Shown: positions 7,845 to 16,277 of the stretch, piece after piece
How positions within the stretch are numbered: the stretch's first letter is position 1
How the letters are laid out: each line of letters begins with the position of its first letter
Notes under the pieces: generated by a model
Seen by the model: the letters and a program-made list of their open reading frames with translations, nothing else
What the model was told of the DNA's origin: nothing
Database searches by the model: none
Position numbers and translations under genes: made by a program
Source of the DNA: Desulfosarcina alkanivorans
GTDB taxonomy: Bacteria; Desulfobacterota; Desulfobacteria; Desulfobacterales; Desulfosarcinaceae
Assembly (NCBI RefSeq): GCF_009688945.1
Contig: NZ_AP021874.1
Span: 1,922,001 to 1,986,000, forward strand
Direction of reading: 5' to 3'
Length of the DNA: 64,000 nucleotides

Positions 7845-8218
7845 TTTGGCCTCCCCCAATAGATAGCGTTGAAACCGATGGCTTCAAACCATTTGATGGG
7901 CACCTCCTCCTTTAGTCTCGAGGTTACCGTTACCGACAGTTCCTCGATTTTTTTGGATACCAGTGGAGGAAAGCAGTAATGGCGTCAATACTCGAACGGC
8001 GGCTGACGGTGAAAATTAGCCTGAAATGAAGAATGCAACGCACCATAAGGGTAGATGTGATTACCTGGCGCTATTGGGATGCAGGAAGATTGCCATCAAA
8101 AATTAGGCGAGCATGTGCTTTAAATTTCCACTAAAATCCAAAAATATGGGAATGGATTTCGGTTGTCAATATTAGAATGGTTCTGTTTTCAGCCTTAATG
8201 GGGTCAGGTCCTCACACT
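7845..8218. other. Intergenic region with a possible decayed leader frame
   Basis: On the minus strand a frame without ATG (about 7846-7985) reads like protein ('EEVPIKWFEAIGFNAIYWG') and contains a GTG preceded by AAAGGAGGAG at about 7908. It may be a 20-codon leader peptide or the worn N-terminal half of the next gene. The rest, up to the transposase remnant, shows nothing identifiable. Confidence 0.3.
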
Positions 8219-8768
8219 TCACATCTTGATCATTTCCTCAATTTTACCCGCCCGCCGGACCAGACTGCGATCGGTCTCCATCTCATTTAAAAACCGTGAA
8301 CAGGACTGGGCTATGGCAGATTCGCCGATGCCGAATCGTTCACCATTGACTGCAAGGCTTGCGGTGGCGTGTTTGCGGCAAAGGAAAATCTTTGCTTTTC
8401 CGGACAGACGCGCCATTCGGCCCAATTCCGATTCAACGGTTCGGCAGGTATCCGAAAATGCTGCCTGCCTGACCCATTGTTACGGGGCCGGAACATTTCA
8501 GCCTGGCTTCCGACTGGAAATGAAGTCCCTCTTTACGGTGCATGGCCGGGGAAAGATTTCCGGCAGACGTTGTCGTCAGCAGGTGATGATGGCAGTCCAT
8601 CAGACAAAAGGTGTGGATGACCGCATGGTATCTTTACGTGGCGGTCTCAAGGGATTCCAGAAACCCTTCCGGTTCCCGCCTGCTCTTGAAAATGGCCTGG
8701 CACTCGTTACCACGGGCGGTGATGTAATAGAAAGCGCCGGGAAAGGCGATTCTCAAAGGACCTGCCAT
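8219..8768 (-). pseudogene. REP-associated tyrosine transposase (RayT, Y1_Tnp) remnant
   Basis: The N-terminus 'MAGPLRIAFPGAFYYITARG' followed by 'ECQAIFKSRREPEGFLE' is the standard opening of RayT/IS200-like transposases, and the C-terminal 'FGIGESAIAQSCSRF' is the helix-turn-helix tail of the same family. Frameshifts and stops separate the two, and the central part is shortened, so the gene is dead. The flanking 'GGGGTCAGGTC' at 8200-8210 resembles the REP tags these proteins usually accompany. It is a marker of past repeat mobilisation in this accessory stretch. Confidence 0.75.
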
Positions 8769-8867
8769 GTTCGGCCTCCTCGTATCAGTCGATAGAAGGA
8801 AGACAGATGGGAACATCGCCGGCAGAGGTATGAATGTTAAATGGGGAGACCTGACGCCATTGTCATG

Positions 8868-9131
8868 TTAATTCATTCGGAGAATTGCATCCTGGTTGTC
8901 CAAAACAACTTTTCGAATCTGTTCTTCTTTGCTTTCCAAAAACTCAATAATTGAAGACCCGTTAGAATCGTCCCAACGTTTTTGCCCGATTTTCAAAAAT
9001 ATCCTTGATGTCCCTGTATTGATAACAAAGTCGTATGATTCTGTTATCGAGTTCTCGCGATAATCAACATCATATTCCTCATAGCCAGTGTTAAAGAATT
9101 CCAGAACATTTTCTTTTTTTGTTGCAGCCAT
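8868..9131 (-). CDS. Small acidic hypothetical protein
   Basis: An 87-residue soluble protein, rich in Glu and Asp, with a helical C-terminal half ('SIIEFLESKEEQIRKVV'). A clear GGGAGT ribosome site lies before the ATG. No family recognised; no membrane segment or motif. It stands alone between a transposase remnant and an empty stretch. Confidence 0.55.
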   Translation of the reverse strand: MAATKKENVLEFFNTGYEEYDVDYRENSITESYDFVINTGTSRIFLKIGQKRWDDSNGSSIIEFLESKEEQIRKVVLDNQDAILRMN

Positions 9132-9850
9132 GTTTTTACTCCCTTGTGTATGTTTCGATTGTCAGCAATGGATTCGACAGGCCATTACCATATACCACAA
9201 AGAGATAAATGATTGAATAACACTTCAGATGAATGCCACGGAAGAGGCAGATCCTTGATAGAGGCTCTGCCAGTACCGCCGTATCAGCGGATTTGAATTT
9301 TGTTGCCTATTTTCTTTGAAGCGCTGCCTTTTAACATGCCCTCGGATTTGGCAAGTGGCGCCTGATTTCCGGCCGGCTAACCATCTGTTACTGGCGTATC
9401 CCGGCATAATCAGTGAAATCATTGTTCCTATCATAGGACACCGTCCTTTCGATTATCCTGCTACGTCAATCCCCGGATCACATCCCATAGGTTCGTCTTT
9501 GTCGTCACATTCAATTTTTTCTCGCGTGTATCAACGTGTCCTTCATTCTTGTCTTCGATGTCGTCCTGAATTTTTCCTTCGGCCACGATATCACCCCTCT
9601 GGTTGATTGTTTTCCTAAGGGTAATATTCCGAACATAAAGGTAAGATACAGCACCAATTGGATTCGGCAATGTGAGCCGGTTGGCTGACATATGGTAGCC
9701 TAAAACTACCAATAGACAACAGTTGGCTTGCAGTTTAGGTGGGAATTCCCTAAGATGGTGTCTGTTGCACAAGAATCAGATTTTATTGCTGGCGGTGAAA
9801 ATGTTCCCTTGCAAAACAGAATTGCAATTCAACCGAGCCGGTGAACGAAT
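9132..9850. other. Mostly empty region with two doubtful small frames
   Basis: A minus-strand frame at 9461-9691 (76 residues, ending 'TTKTNLWDVIRGLT') could be a small gene but has no convincing support. A 29-residue plus-strand frame at 9755-9844 stops 6 bases before the next real gene and could be its leader. Nothing else is visible. Confidence 0.3.
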
Positions 9851-10180
9851 ATGGGTGATACCTGGATAGTCAGCCTGGAGCATTTTCTTGATGAAGACGG
9901 AAATATCGCTGCTCCCAAAGGCCCCGCCCGGAAATTGGCTGAGCATATCGTTGCGATCGTAGCCATGGCATCGAGGCCGGAACGAATACCGCTCCCCGAA
10001 TACCAGGTCCGTTGTCGCCGCCGTCCCGGTCGTAAACCATGCACCGGAATTATCGAAGCAGATTTCGATCCTGAAGGCCACAGAATCATGTGGTGGTGTC
10101 CGGTGTGTGATGACTGTGGGTATATCAGCAACTGGCAAGGTTCGATGTGGGATCTTCGTGATGCCGGAGAGGTTCACTGA
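9851..10180 (+). CDS. Conserved hypothetical protein with CxxC motif
   Basis: A 109-residue protein: an N-terminal helix region ('MGDTWIVSLEHFLDEDG'), a basic Cys-containing middle ('RCRRRPGRKPCTG') and a C-terminal 'WWCPVCDDCGYISNWQG'. The pattern, Cys pairs around a Trp-rich turn, resembles a small zinc-ribbon-like family I recall as a common short conserved protein in proteobacteria without assigned function. No signal peptide. The start is the ATG that begins the conserved-looking N-terminus. Confidence 0.65.
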   Translation: MGDTWIVSLEHFLDEDGNIAAPKGPARKLAEHIVAIVAMASRPERIPLPEYQVRCRRRPGRKPCTGIIEADFDPEGHRIMWWCPVCDDCGYISNWQGSMWDLRDAGEVH

Positions 10181-10304
10181 AACAGAAATTTTAATCCGCC
10201 GTCGGAAAATTTCTGCCCGACAATTCCAACACAGATGAAATGTCCCAAGAAATTTTGGCAGAAAAGACACTTAAGGAAGAGTCAGCAATCACCAACCTGT
10301 GGAC

Positions 10305-10394
10305 GAGGACAAGCTTCCCTATCTTCAATATACCTTCGGTGGCTGTGTTCTGAGCCAGATTGGAAAGGATGACGAAATGAGCAAGAATATGTAA
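10305..10394 (+). pseudogene. Possible C-terminal gene fragment
   Basis: A plus-strand frame reads 'EDKLPYLQYTFGGCVLSQIG' and ends at TAA (10392). It looks like the last 29 residues of a protein whose upstream part is missing. No family is recognised; it is a weak call. Confidence 0.25.
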
Positions 10395-10414
10395 GGTGAA
10401 AGACTGACCCGTTG

Positions 10415-11053
10415 TTATGCGATGCCCGTCCTTTTCCTACAGAGGTAAGATCTGGCGAGCATGCGTTTGGTTCTCTCTCGATTCATAAAGACCGTGAACG
10501 ATAGATCCCTCATCGGTTCGAAGCCATATCGCGCCATCAACCCCACGATCTGTTTTGCGCTGTGCAGGTACATCGTTACGGTTTTTTCCGATTTTGTGTG
10601 CTCGACGCCCACCTCAATCGAATGAGCATCATTTTCAGATCGATCCCCAACCACGAATACAAATAACCCACCCTTAAAGAGAATGCGGTTGGCTTCTTGA
10701 AAAACAGAAGACAGATCACTGAAAAAATTAAAAACGCCAGTACAAATCGCATGATTTATGCTCTCTGAATCGAATGGGTAGGGTATCTTGCTCAAGTCGT
10801 GCTGATGCAGAGACGAGAAACCTTTTTTACGGCATGCGTCAAGCATCTGCGGAGAAATATCCATTCCATGGATTTCAAGACCTGCTTTTAGAAACAAAAT
10901 GGATCCCAAACCGGTACCGATCCCGATGTCGAGCATGGTCTGACCAGATTGAACATGAGCGTAAGTCAGTCCGAAGGCAACCTCGGGGCCATACCAGCCA
11001 GTTGCCTCAGCCTCTTTGTCATAGAAAGCTATTATTTCATCTATCTGATCCAT
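10415..11053 (-). CDS. Class I SAM-dependent methyltransferase
   Basis: The 212-residue protein carries the Rossmann-like methyltransferase motifs in order: motif I 'MLDIGIGTGLGS' (about residues 40-51), the acidic 'IHGMDISPQML' after strand 2, and 'ICTGVFNFFSDL' with 'RILFKGGLFVFV' for strands 4 and 5. It resembles methyltransferase type 11/12 proteins; the acceptor cannot be told. A C-terminal extension rich in Arg follows ('RTKRMLARSYLCRKR'). It stands alone on the minus strand between unrelated small genes. Confidence 0.85.
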   Translation of the reverse strand: MDQIDEIIAFYDKEAEATGWYGPEVAFGLTYAHVQSGQTMLDIGIGTGLGSILFLKAGLEIHGMDISPQMLDACRKKGFSSLHQHDLSKIPYPFDSESINHAICTGVFNFFSDLSSVFQEANRILFKGGLFVFVVGDRSENDAHSIEVGVEHTKSEKTVTMYLHSAKQIVGLMARYGFEPMRDLSFTVFMNRERTKRMLARSYLCRKRTGIA

Positions 11054-11117
11054 GTTTTATTATCGCTCTATCTGAGAATCGAACGTGTTTAACTGGTTTG
11101 TTATGCTTTCAGTGGAA

Positions 11118-11870
11118 TTACCACCAAGCCTTCTTTTTAGGTGGGTTGAAATCAAGCATTTCATCTGGGACTTTTCCATTCAAAACCGGTTTGTATATCG
11201 TTGTGGTCTGAGCCTTAAAATCGCTAAACGCCTGTTCCCGATAAATTTTTCGAAGTAAAAAGTTCTCTTTATCAATCCACAAAGTCGTGGGGCTTCCCCC
11301 AATAAGATCATGAATCCGAAAACAATCTGTTTTATCGATAAGGTCGTCATCAATGCGCTTGGGTTTGTAAAATCGAATTGCACGTCGCCATGTAATTTCG
11401 TTTGGGAGCAACATTGCAGGAACTGTTATGGCAGATCCGCCGGATATACCCGTTGCTGCGGCCACTGCTCGATCAAGTGAATCAAGTTTCATTCCTTTTT
11501 TGAGATCCCAATACGTTTGAAGGTCTTTGCCTTTGAGAAAGATGATGAATCTATGTTCTCCGGATCCGTGCTTCTTTTCCCGGTACTCAAATCTGAATCG
11601 ATCAGGATGGATAAAGGCGGTAGTAAACGGTTTTTTGACCGTTCGTTTATTATTGGTATAAATGAAAACAGTCTTGACGACACCTGAATCACTATACGAC
11701 ATGCTATTGACATACTCATCTTGCATACGCTTAATGATCGCCATCGCTGTCAGGCTATCCGAATGTATCGTCTCTCCCGAGACCTCTGTTTGAACCGTTA
11801 AGGAGAATAAACCGATGAAAACAATTATTACAAAAAACCAAGAAAAATGAGGTTCAGTTTTAAAGGACAT
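11118..11870 (-). CDS. Exported outer-membrane lipoprotein-sorting-like protein (LolA/DUF2092 type)
   Basis: A 250-residue protein with an N-terminal signal segment (about residues 9-30). The body is a half-barrel-like series of strands: 'TAFIHPDRFRFEY', 'FIIFLKGKDLQTYWD' and 'TLWIDKENFLLRKI', the last being the strand pattern shared by LolA, LolB and DUF2092 proteins. It is likely periplasmic. The substrate is unknown; these proteins bind lipid or acyl chains. A reverse transcriptase fragment ends two bases upstream of its ATG, so its promoter region was probably replaced by that insertion. Confidence 0.6.
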   Translation of the reverse strand: MSFKTEPHFSWFFVIIVFIGLFSLTVQTEVSGETIHSDSLTAMAIIKRMQDEYVNSMSYSDSGVVKTVFIYTNNKRTVKKPFTTAFIHPDRFRFEYREKKHGSGEHRFIIFLKGKDLQTYWDLKKGMKLDSLDRAVAAATGISGGSAITVPAMLLPNEITWRRAIRFYKPKRIDDDLIDKTDCFRIHDLIGGSPTTLWIDKENFLLRKIYREQAFSDFKAQTTTIYKPVLNGKVPDEMLDFNPPKKKAWW

Positions 11871-11872
11871 AA

Positions 11873-12337
11873 TCAGTTTGCCTGTTGGAACACATACCGT
11901 CGCGGTAAGCGGCGGCTGGTGTGGAAAGGCGTTTGCGCAATCATGGCTGTGCGCTGCATCACTCTTACTTCCCCCTTTAGATCATGGGTCCAGTAAGTCT
12001 CGAAACCTAAGAAGATAATTCGCCTTCCCATGCTCGGGTGGAATCGGCTGAACCGCATCAACCTGGTTTTCTCCGGGGTTGCCGACAAACCGAATTTCTC
12101 CAGCCGTTTTGGCAGGACTTTGTAAAACCGTATGGTCTCCGTGCGGCACTGAAAGGCGCAGACGAAATCGTCTGCATACCTGTTTATCACTTTTTCTATC
12201 ATATCCGATTGATTAATCAAACGATATTCAGTGCCACCCCAGATTTTCGGCAGGGTATTTAACCACAGGGATTTCGTTCCATAAAGAGTAACGGCTGATT
12301 TGGTGATATATTGAATTCGAGTCGTTGCTGGGACCAA
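11873..12337 (-). pseudogene. Group II intron reverse transcriptase (LtrA) fragment
   Basis: The catalytic RYADDFV (YADD) box and the downstream 'EKTRLMRFSRFHPSMGRR' and 'FLGFETYW' are the palm and thumb signature of group II intron reverse transcriptases. Only about 150 residues survive; the N-terminal finger region, the maturase X domain and the endonuclease are absent. The fragment lies directly outside the left end of the tRNA-bounded island, next to a terminator, so the island and the intron may have targeted the same neighbourhood. Confidence 0.8.
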
Positions 12338-12351
12338 AAATCGATTGGAAT

Positions 12352-12389
12352 AAAAAAAGGGCCTAGACGAAAATCTAAACCCTTTTTTT
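12352..12389. terminator. Bidirectional rho-independent terminator
   Basis: AAAAAAAGGG (12352-12361) and CCCTTTTTTT (12380-12389) form a stem with further pairing of CTAGA and TCTAA. It has U-tracts both ways. It lies 5 bases from the tRNA-fMet fragment, as expected for the original terminator of that tRNA before the island inserted. Confidence 0.65.
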
Positions 12390-12394
12390 GATTA

Positions 12395-12438
12395 TGGTAG
12401 CGGGGCAGGATTCGAACCTACGACCTTAGGGTTATGAG
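12395..12438 (-). repeat. tRNA-fMet 3' fragment: island attachment-site copy
   Basis: 44 bases match the 3' portion of the intact tRNA-fMet gene at 26368-26411 (CCA end, acceptor strand, T arm, variable region and anticodon loop), with one G missing and one substitution. The match stops in the anticodon stem. It has the same orientation as the intact gene. Such a duplicated 3' end marks the far end of an element integrated into a tRNA gene. It cannot fold as a tRNA. Confidence 0.85.
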
Positions 12439-12659
12439 TATGATTTAAATTTAATTACAATTAGTTATTAGAACCCCAGACAGTCAAGGATTTACCCGAG
12501 CCACAACGCTTTAAGACAATTTTTTGGGAAAGGAATAATCCGGCTGGAACCGAACTGGCTTTTGACGATGCCATCGGCGTTCAACTGGCCGATAACGATC
12601 AAATCATCAGTATCCTTCAGGATCTCGTGGTGAGCAAGGGTAAAAGACCAGTCTCCATT

Positions 12660-12794
12660 TCAGTCCTCCTCGCCGAAATCTATATCTTTAAGATCACAGC
12701 AGAACGAGTACCAACAATACTCAGACCAAGCTGTTTCAGATCCCAATACAGGTTCCCAAATAAACAAAAATTCGTCACCTGAGATACGTTCCAT
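12660..12794 (-). CDS. Small aromatic-rich hypothetical protein
   Basis: 44 residues, beginning 'MERISGDEFLFIWEPVLGS' and containing Trp, Tyr and Cys clusters ('EYCWYSFCCDL'). An excellent GGGAGGTGAT ribosome site precedes the ATG, which is the main support. No family is recognised. It could be a small toxin, a phage-type regulator or a remnant. The 220 bases between it and the attachment site hold no clear gene. Confidence 0.4.
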   Translation of the reverse strand: MERISGDEFLFIWEPVLGSETAWSEYCWYSFCCDLKDIDFGEED

Positions 12795-12972
12795 TTTGAT
12801 CACCTCCCTTCAGAAATACGAAACCCACTGCCGTTGGGCAATTGGCTTTCCATTTATTTGACCTGTGAATAAGTGAGAGAGCTGAGCCGGTCATTTCGAT
12901 TTACGCGGTGGCCAGGCAATGAAATATTGCGAATGCATCGCGATAAAGCACATTGCCTAAAGGGGGGGGGAG

Positions 12973-13161
12973 ATGAAACGACGAAAAAAGAAGTGGCCGA
13001 AAGGCAAGAAGTCGAAGCTTCATCAAGATGGGGTATTAAACGACAGCCAGAAGCTCAGTACTGATGATGTGATACCGAAAGTCGAGTTAGTGGGGAGAGG
13101 ATTTACCACCAGGCTGGTGGATGAGAATGATCCGTATATTCTACGGGGTAGGCTGAAGTGA
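12973..13161 (+). CDS. Small basic hypothetical protein
   Basis: 62 residues with a strongly basic start ('MKRRKKKWPKGKKSK') and a more ordinary C-terminal half ending 'LVDENDPYILRGRLK'. A run of nine Gs precedes the ATG and contains a possible GGGGAG ribosome site. No family known; perhaps a nucleic-acid-binding peptide. Weakly supported. Confidence 0.35.
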   Translation: MKRRKKKWPKGKKSKLHQDGVLNDSQKLSTDDVIPKVELVGRGFTTRLVDENDPYILRGRLK

Positions 13162-13393
13162 GGCGGGTATTAAAGGCCGATAAGCAATGAAAATTGTAAA
13201 ATAATTGTCGCAAAATCATAATTTTATGAGAGGTGTCGACAATTTACTTGCTATTAGTTGATCATGTGTTACTGTTCCGCCATCGAAAAGGGTTGTCATG
13301 GTTGGCGACCCTGTTTCTTATTCAAGGGTTGCTCAACAAAAAAGGCAACTTGAGTTTGAAACAATATTTTTATTTTTTTAGGAGATAGTTAGC

Positions 13394-13594
13394 ATGGCAA
13401 GTGGTATCGTGAAGTGGTTTAATGACAGCAAGGGTTTTGGTTTTATCGAGCAGGAAGATGGAGCTGACGTATTCGTACATCATTCGGCAATCAATGCCAC
13501 CGGATTCAGATCTCTCCAAGAAGGCGACCGGGTCACATTTGACATTGAGCAGGGGCCCAAGGGACCTTCCGCAGCGAATGTAACAGCGGCCTAA
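13394..13594 (+). CDS. Cold-shock protein, CspA family
   Basis: A complete 66-residue single OB-fold protein. RNP1 'KGFGFIE' and RNP2 'VFVHHSAI' are intact, with the usual start '[13 protein letters not shown]'. It binds single-stranded RNA or DNA and melts secondary structure. AGGAGATAG precedes the ATG, a long leader lies upstream and a strong terminator follows, as is typical of csp genes. It is one of the few intact genes inside the island. Confidence 0.95.
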   Translation: MASGIVKWFNDSKGFGFIEQEDGADVFVHHSAINATGFRSLQEGDRVTFDIEQGPKGPSAANVTAA

Positions 13595-13612
13595 CGCATC
13601 GATATTCAATTT

Positions 13613-13654
13613 AAAAGGGATTCTTTCAGAAGTTTGAGAGAGTCCCTTTTTTTT
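13613..13654 (+). terminator. Rho-independent terminator of the cold-shock gene
   Basis: AAAAGGGA (13613-13620) pairs with TCCCTTTT, followed by a run of T. It lies about 20 bases after the stop codon. Confidence 0.85.
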
Positions 13655-13722
13655 CCGCGAAGATGGGTTGGTAACACAATTTCCCGCCCTCAGGTAAAAC
13701 CTGCATATACACACCAGCTTAT

Positions 13723-13914
13723 TCATTTCCAACACTTCAACCGGTAATGCTGGTAGACCAGATGCTCGTGGCACGGTTCCTGGGTATCGGTAATTTCGGC
13801 GCTCCATCCACGTTCCTGCATGATTTCCCTGGCCCGGAAAATGGCATCCTCAAAGCGACCGTAACCGTTGACGTGGGTGGGATTTTCGACCAAGTAAGCG
13901 TTATTGATATTCTG
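13723..13914 (-). pseudogene. C-terminal fragment of an unrecognised gene
   Basis: The minus-strand frame reads like a natural protein ('NINNAYLVENPTHVNGYGRF', then 'EDAIFRAREIMQERGW' and 'EPCHEHLVYQHYRL') up to its stop at 13723. It stops making sense at about 13915, exactly where the IS1634-type transposase fragment begins. It is best read as the 3' end of a resident gene cut by that element. Confidence 0.45.
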
Positions 13915-14328
13915 CCACCTGTCGACGGCAAGTGGGTGCTCGAAACCAATGACGATACGATCAGCCTGGAAGATGCCGCCATGGGTTACAAGGGGCTGAT
14001 GGTCATTGAGCGCTGCTTCCGTTCTCTCAAGCGCACCCAGATCAAAATGACGCCGATGTACCACTGGCTCTCCCGGCGCATCGAAGCCCATGTCAAAATC
14101 TGTGTGCTGTCCCTGATGATCGAACGCATCGCCGAGCGCAACTGCGGGCAACCCTGGAGTAAAATTGCCCGCTCCTTGCAGAAGCTCCAGGTCACAAATC
14201 TTTTTTATTTAAATCACCGTGTGTGTTTGCGCAACGAGGTCCCGGCCGACACACGTAAGATATTAAATAAGTTGAAGATCAACCCTCCCAATCAGCTCGT
14301 TCACCCCAAAAAATACCCCCAAAAATAG
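13915..14328 (+). pseudogene. IS1634-type transposase, C-terminal fragment
   Basis: 'GKWVLETNDDTISLEDAAMG' followed by 'YKGLMVIERCFRSLKRTQI' and 'HVKICVLSLMIERIAER' is the C-terminal DDE-transposase region of IS1634-family (IS4-like) elements, including the YKG...R...K/E helix. The N-terminal two-thirds, with the first catalytic Asp residues, is missing. The open frame extends upstream to 13747, but that part is the reverse complement of another gene's remains. Confidence 0.75.
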
Positions 14329-14413
14329 CCGAAAAGTGTAGACACACGATGAATATCATTCAGTAAGCCGGATACCCGTGTGCCATGGGTTTGCGGGATT
14401 TTGTGTGTTTTCG

Positions 14414-15156
14414 TTATAAAAATAAAATCTTGGCCCGTCCCCGCTGTGCCCCTATCATGTCCGGCGTGATCTCGCCTTTATTCAGAAGCATCCTGAGCAC
14501 TTTGTGCCTGAATAGCCGCTCAATCGTCCTGTGATCAACTTCCGGCGAAACGGTAAACATTTCGTTTTCATGGAAAGAGCCGTCGGATATCAGGATGTGC
14601 AAGTGGGGATGATACCCAGGAGGTCTCCGAAGGTCTGGATGGCCAGAACAGCGCCGGGCACGGCCTTTTCATCTTGAATGGCGGTTTTATAGACGGCTTT
14701 AAGCGCCGCCCACCTGCACCGGCTGAGTTCGGAAAGCAACTTGCGGTCATACAGGAAATACCGCCGCAGGATCTTTTGAATGCTGAGCACAACATGCCGG
14801 TTAGAAACCGCTTTTACAACGTCCCGGCACAACCATTCGCCGAACTCAACCACAGGCTTCTGGTGACACGACGGGCAGAAATGCTTGCGTTTACACGAAA
14901 AATCGAGCAGGTATTCGTGGCCGTATTCCCCGCAGCGCACCCGGGCAAAGCCGTTTTGCAAAATGCCGCAATCCAGGTAGCGGTAGATGACCTGCTTGAC
15001 GTAGGGACGAAAGAAACCGTACTGCCGTGGAAACCGGTCGTCATAGACCTGTTCGAAAGTTTCAAAATTATCCTCTACGCATTGGTAGTAGGGCGATTCT
15101 TGCGGCTTACGCTGAAGATATACGGCTTTTGTCATGTGGCACGGTACCTTTTGCAT
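14414..15156 (-). pseudogene. IS91-family transposase, frameshifted and truncated
   Basis: The N-terminal part shows the IS91 zinc-binding region ('CGEYGHEYLLDFSCKRKHFC', 'PSCHQKP') and 'HVVLSIQKILRRYFLYDR'. The frame breaks at about 14600 ('TFGDLLG' then 'HPHLH' in another frame), where the HUH-type 'HLHILISDG' catalytic motif continues for about 60 residues before the sequence loses similarity. Only the first half of a normal transposase remains. IS91 elements move by rolling circle and can carry neighbouring genes. Confidence 0.8.
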
Positions 15157-15521
15157 CTGAGGGCAAAACCTGATTACAGCGCAAAGGCTGTGCCTGCTTT
15201 ATGCTCTCAGATAAAGTGCCACATCTTGAAAGGGTATTGAATAGGACCACAAAATATGTACCTTGTCATTTATTTGGGAAGGTTGGAAAGACCGCGATAA
15301 TGTGCAGGCATGCACATTAAAAAATGGCTGTTTCAGTGGGTAATAAAATTTCTGAAAAACTGTCTTGACGGTTGGGTGCACCTTCGTCTCACTAATCAAA
15401 CTAGTGGCATACTTATCATTGAGTTATGGAAATATCTTGACTTAGAAAAAGCAATTACTTATCATTTTACGTAAACGTGTCCACATTTTTTATTCTCAAA
15501 TTCCAATGAGAGTGAAGCATT
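15157..15521. other. Intergenic region
   Basis: Former IS91 flank and the promoter region of the solute-binding protein gene. It is AT-rich; no gene, RNA or clear promoter can be named. Confidence 0.4.
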
Positions 15522-16277
15522 ATGAAAACAATTGGTCTGGTTGCTGCCATTCTGTTGCTCACTCCTAATTCCGCTTTTGCAGACGAGCCGTTGCGTATCG
15601 GTGATTTTTATAAAATGGTTCTATCCACTCCTCAACGGACAGGACTACTCAACTTAGTCATTCAAGAAGCATTTTCCAGAGTGGGTAAAAAGGTCGATTT
15701 TGTGCAGTTGCCCCCGGGGCGTTCAATAATTCTGGCCAATGATGGCCTTATTGACGGGGATATCAGTCGTGTTTCTGATATACACAAGATCACAAATTAC
15801 AAGTTTCCCAACATAGTAAAAGTGCCGGAAAAGCTGTTCGATGCTTACTACGTTGGCTTTTCCAAAAACTCGGATATTAAATTGAACGGATGGAAAAGTT
15901 TGAACCCTTATAGCATCGGGATTGTTACCGGATTTAAAATCATGGAAATGAATACCAAGGGAGTTAAAAACCTAACAAAAGTCGAAAACCCGATACTTTT
16001 GTTTACCCTTTTGCAAAAGGACAGGGTGGAAATAATTGTATATGATCGATTTATCGGTTATGGAGTGCTCAAACAGATGAAGATGAAGGGTGTGAAAGCA
16101 TTGCTGCCTCCCTTGGCAACCAGAGCTTTCTTCTTGTATCTCCATAAGAAGCATTCCAGATTGATACCTCAACTAGCTGCAGTTATGGCTGAAATGAAAG
16201 CGGATGGAACATACGAAGGAATATATAACAAAACGATACGTCCCCTCATCGAAGAGGTTGAAGGATGGTCAAAGTAG
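15522..16277 (+). CDS. Periplasmic solute-binding protein, SBP_bac_3-like
   Basis: A 251-residue protein with a signal peptide ending near ADE (residues 20-22), then 'LRIGDFYKMVLSTPQRTGLL' and a two-lobe pattern typical of periplasmic binding proteins of the amino-acid or polar-solute class. Residues around 'PYSIGIVTGFKIM' mark the second lobe. There is no transporter gene beside it. Instead its stop codon overlaps by 13 bases the start of a histidine kinase, so it is likely a ligand-sensing partner in signalling, not uptake. The ligand is unknown. Confidence 0.8.
   Translation: MKTIGLVAAILLLTPNSAFADEPLRIGDFYKMVLSTPQRTGLLNLVIQEAFSRVGKKVDFVQLPPGRSIILANDGLIDGDISRVSDIHKITNYKFPNIVKVPEKLFDAYYVGFSKNSDIKLNGWKSLNPYSIGIVTGFKIMEMNTKGVKNLTKVENPILLFTLLQKDRVEIIVYDRFIGYGVLKQMKMKGVKALLPPLATRAFFLYLHKKHSRLIPQLAAVMAEMKADGTYEGIYNKTIRPLIEEVEGWSK

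Noticed and set aside
9776..10270. A 164-codon minus-strand frame
   Set aside because: Antisense of the CxxC protein at 9851-10180; no protein-like motifs.
12395..12438. A second tRNA gene
   Set aside because: Only the 3' part is present, with a missing G in the acceptor strand; no D arm or 5' acceptor strand.
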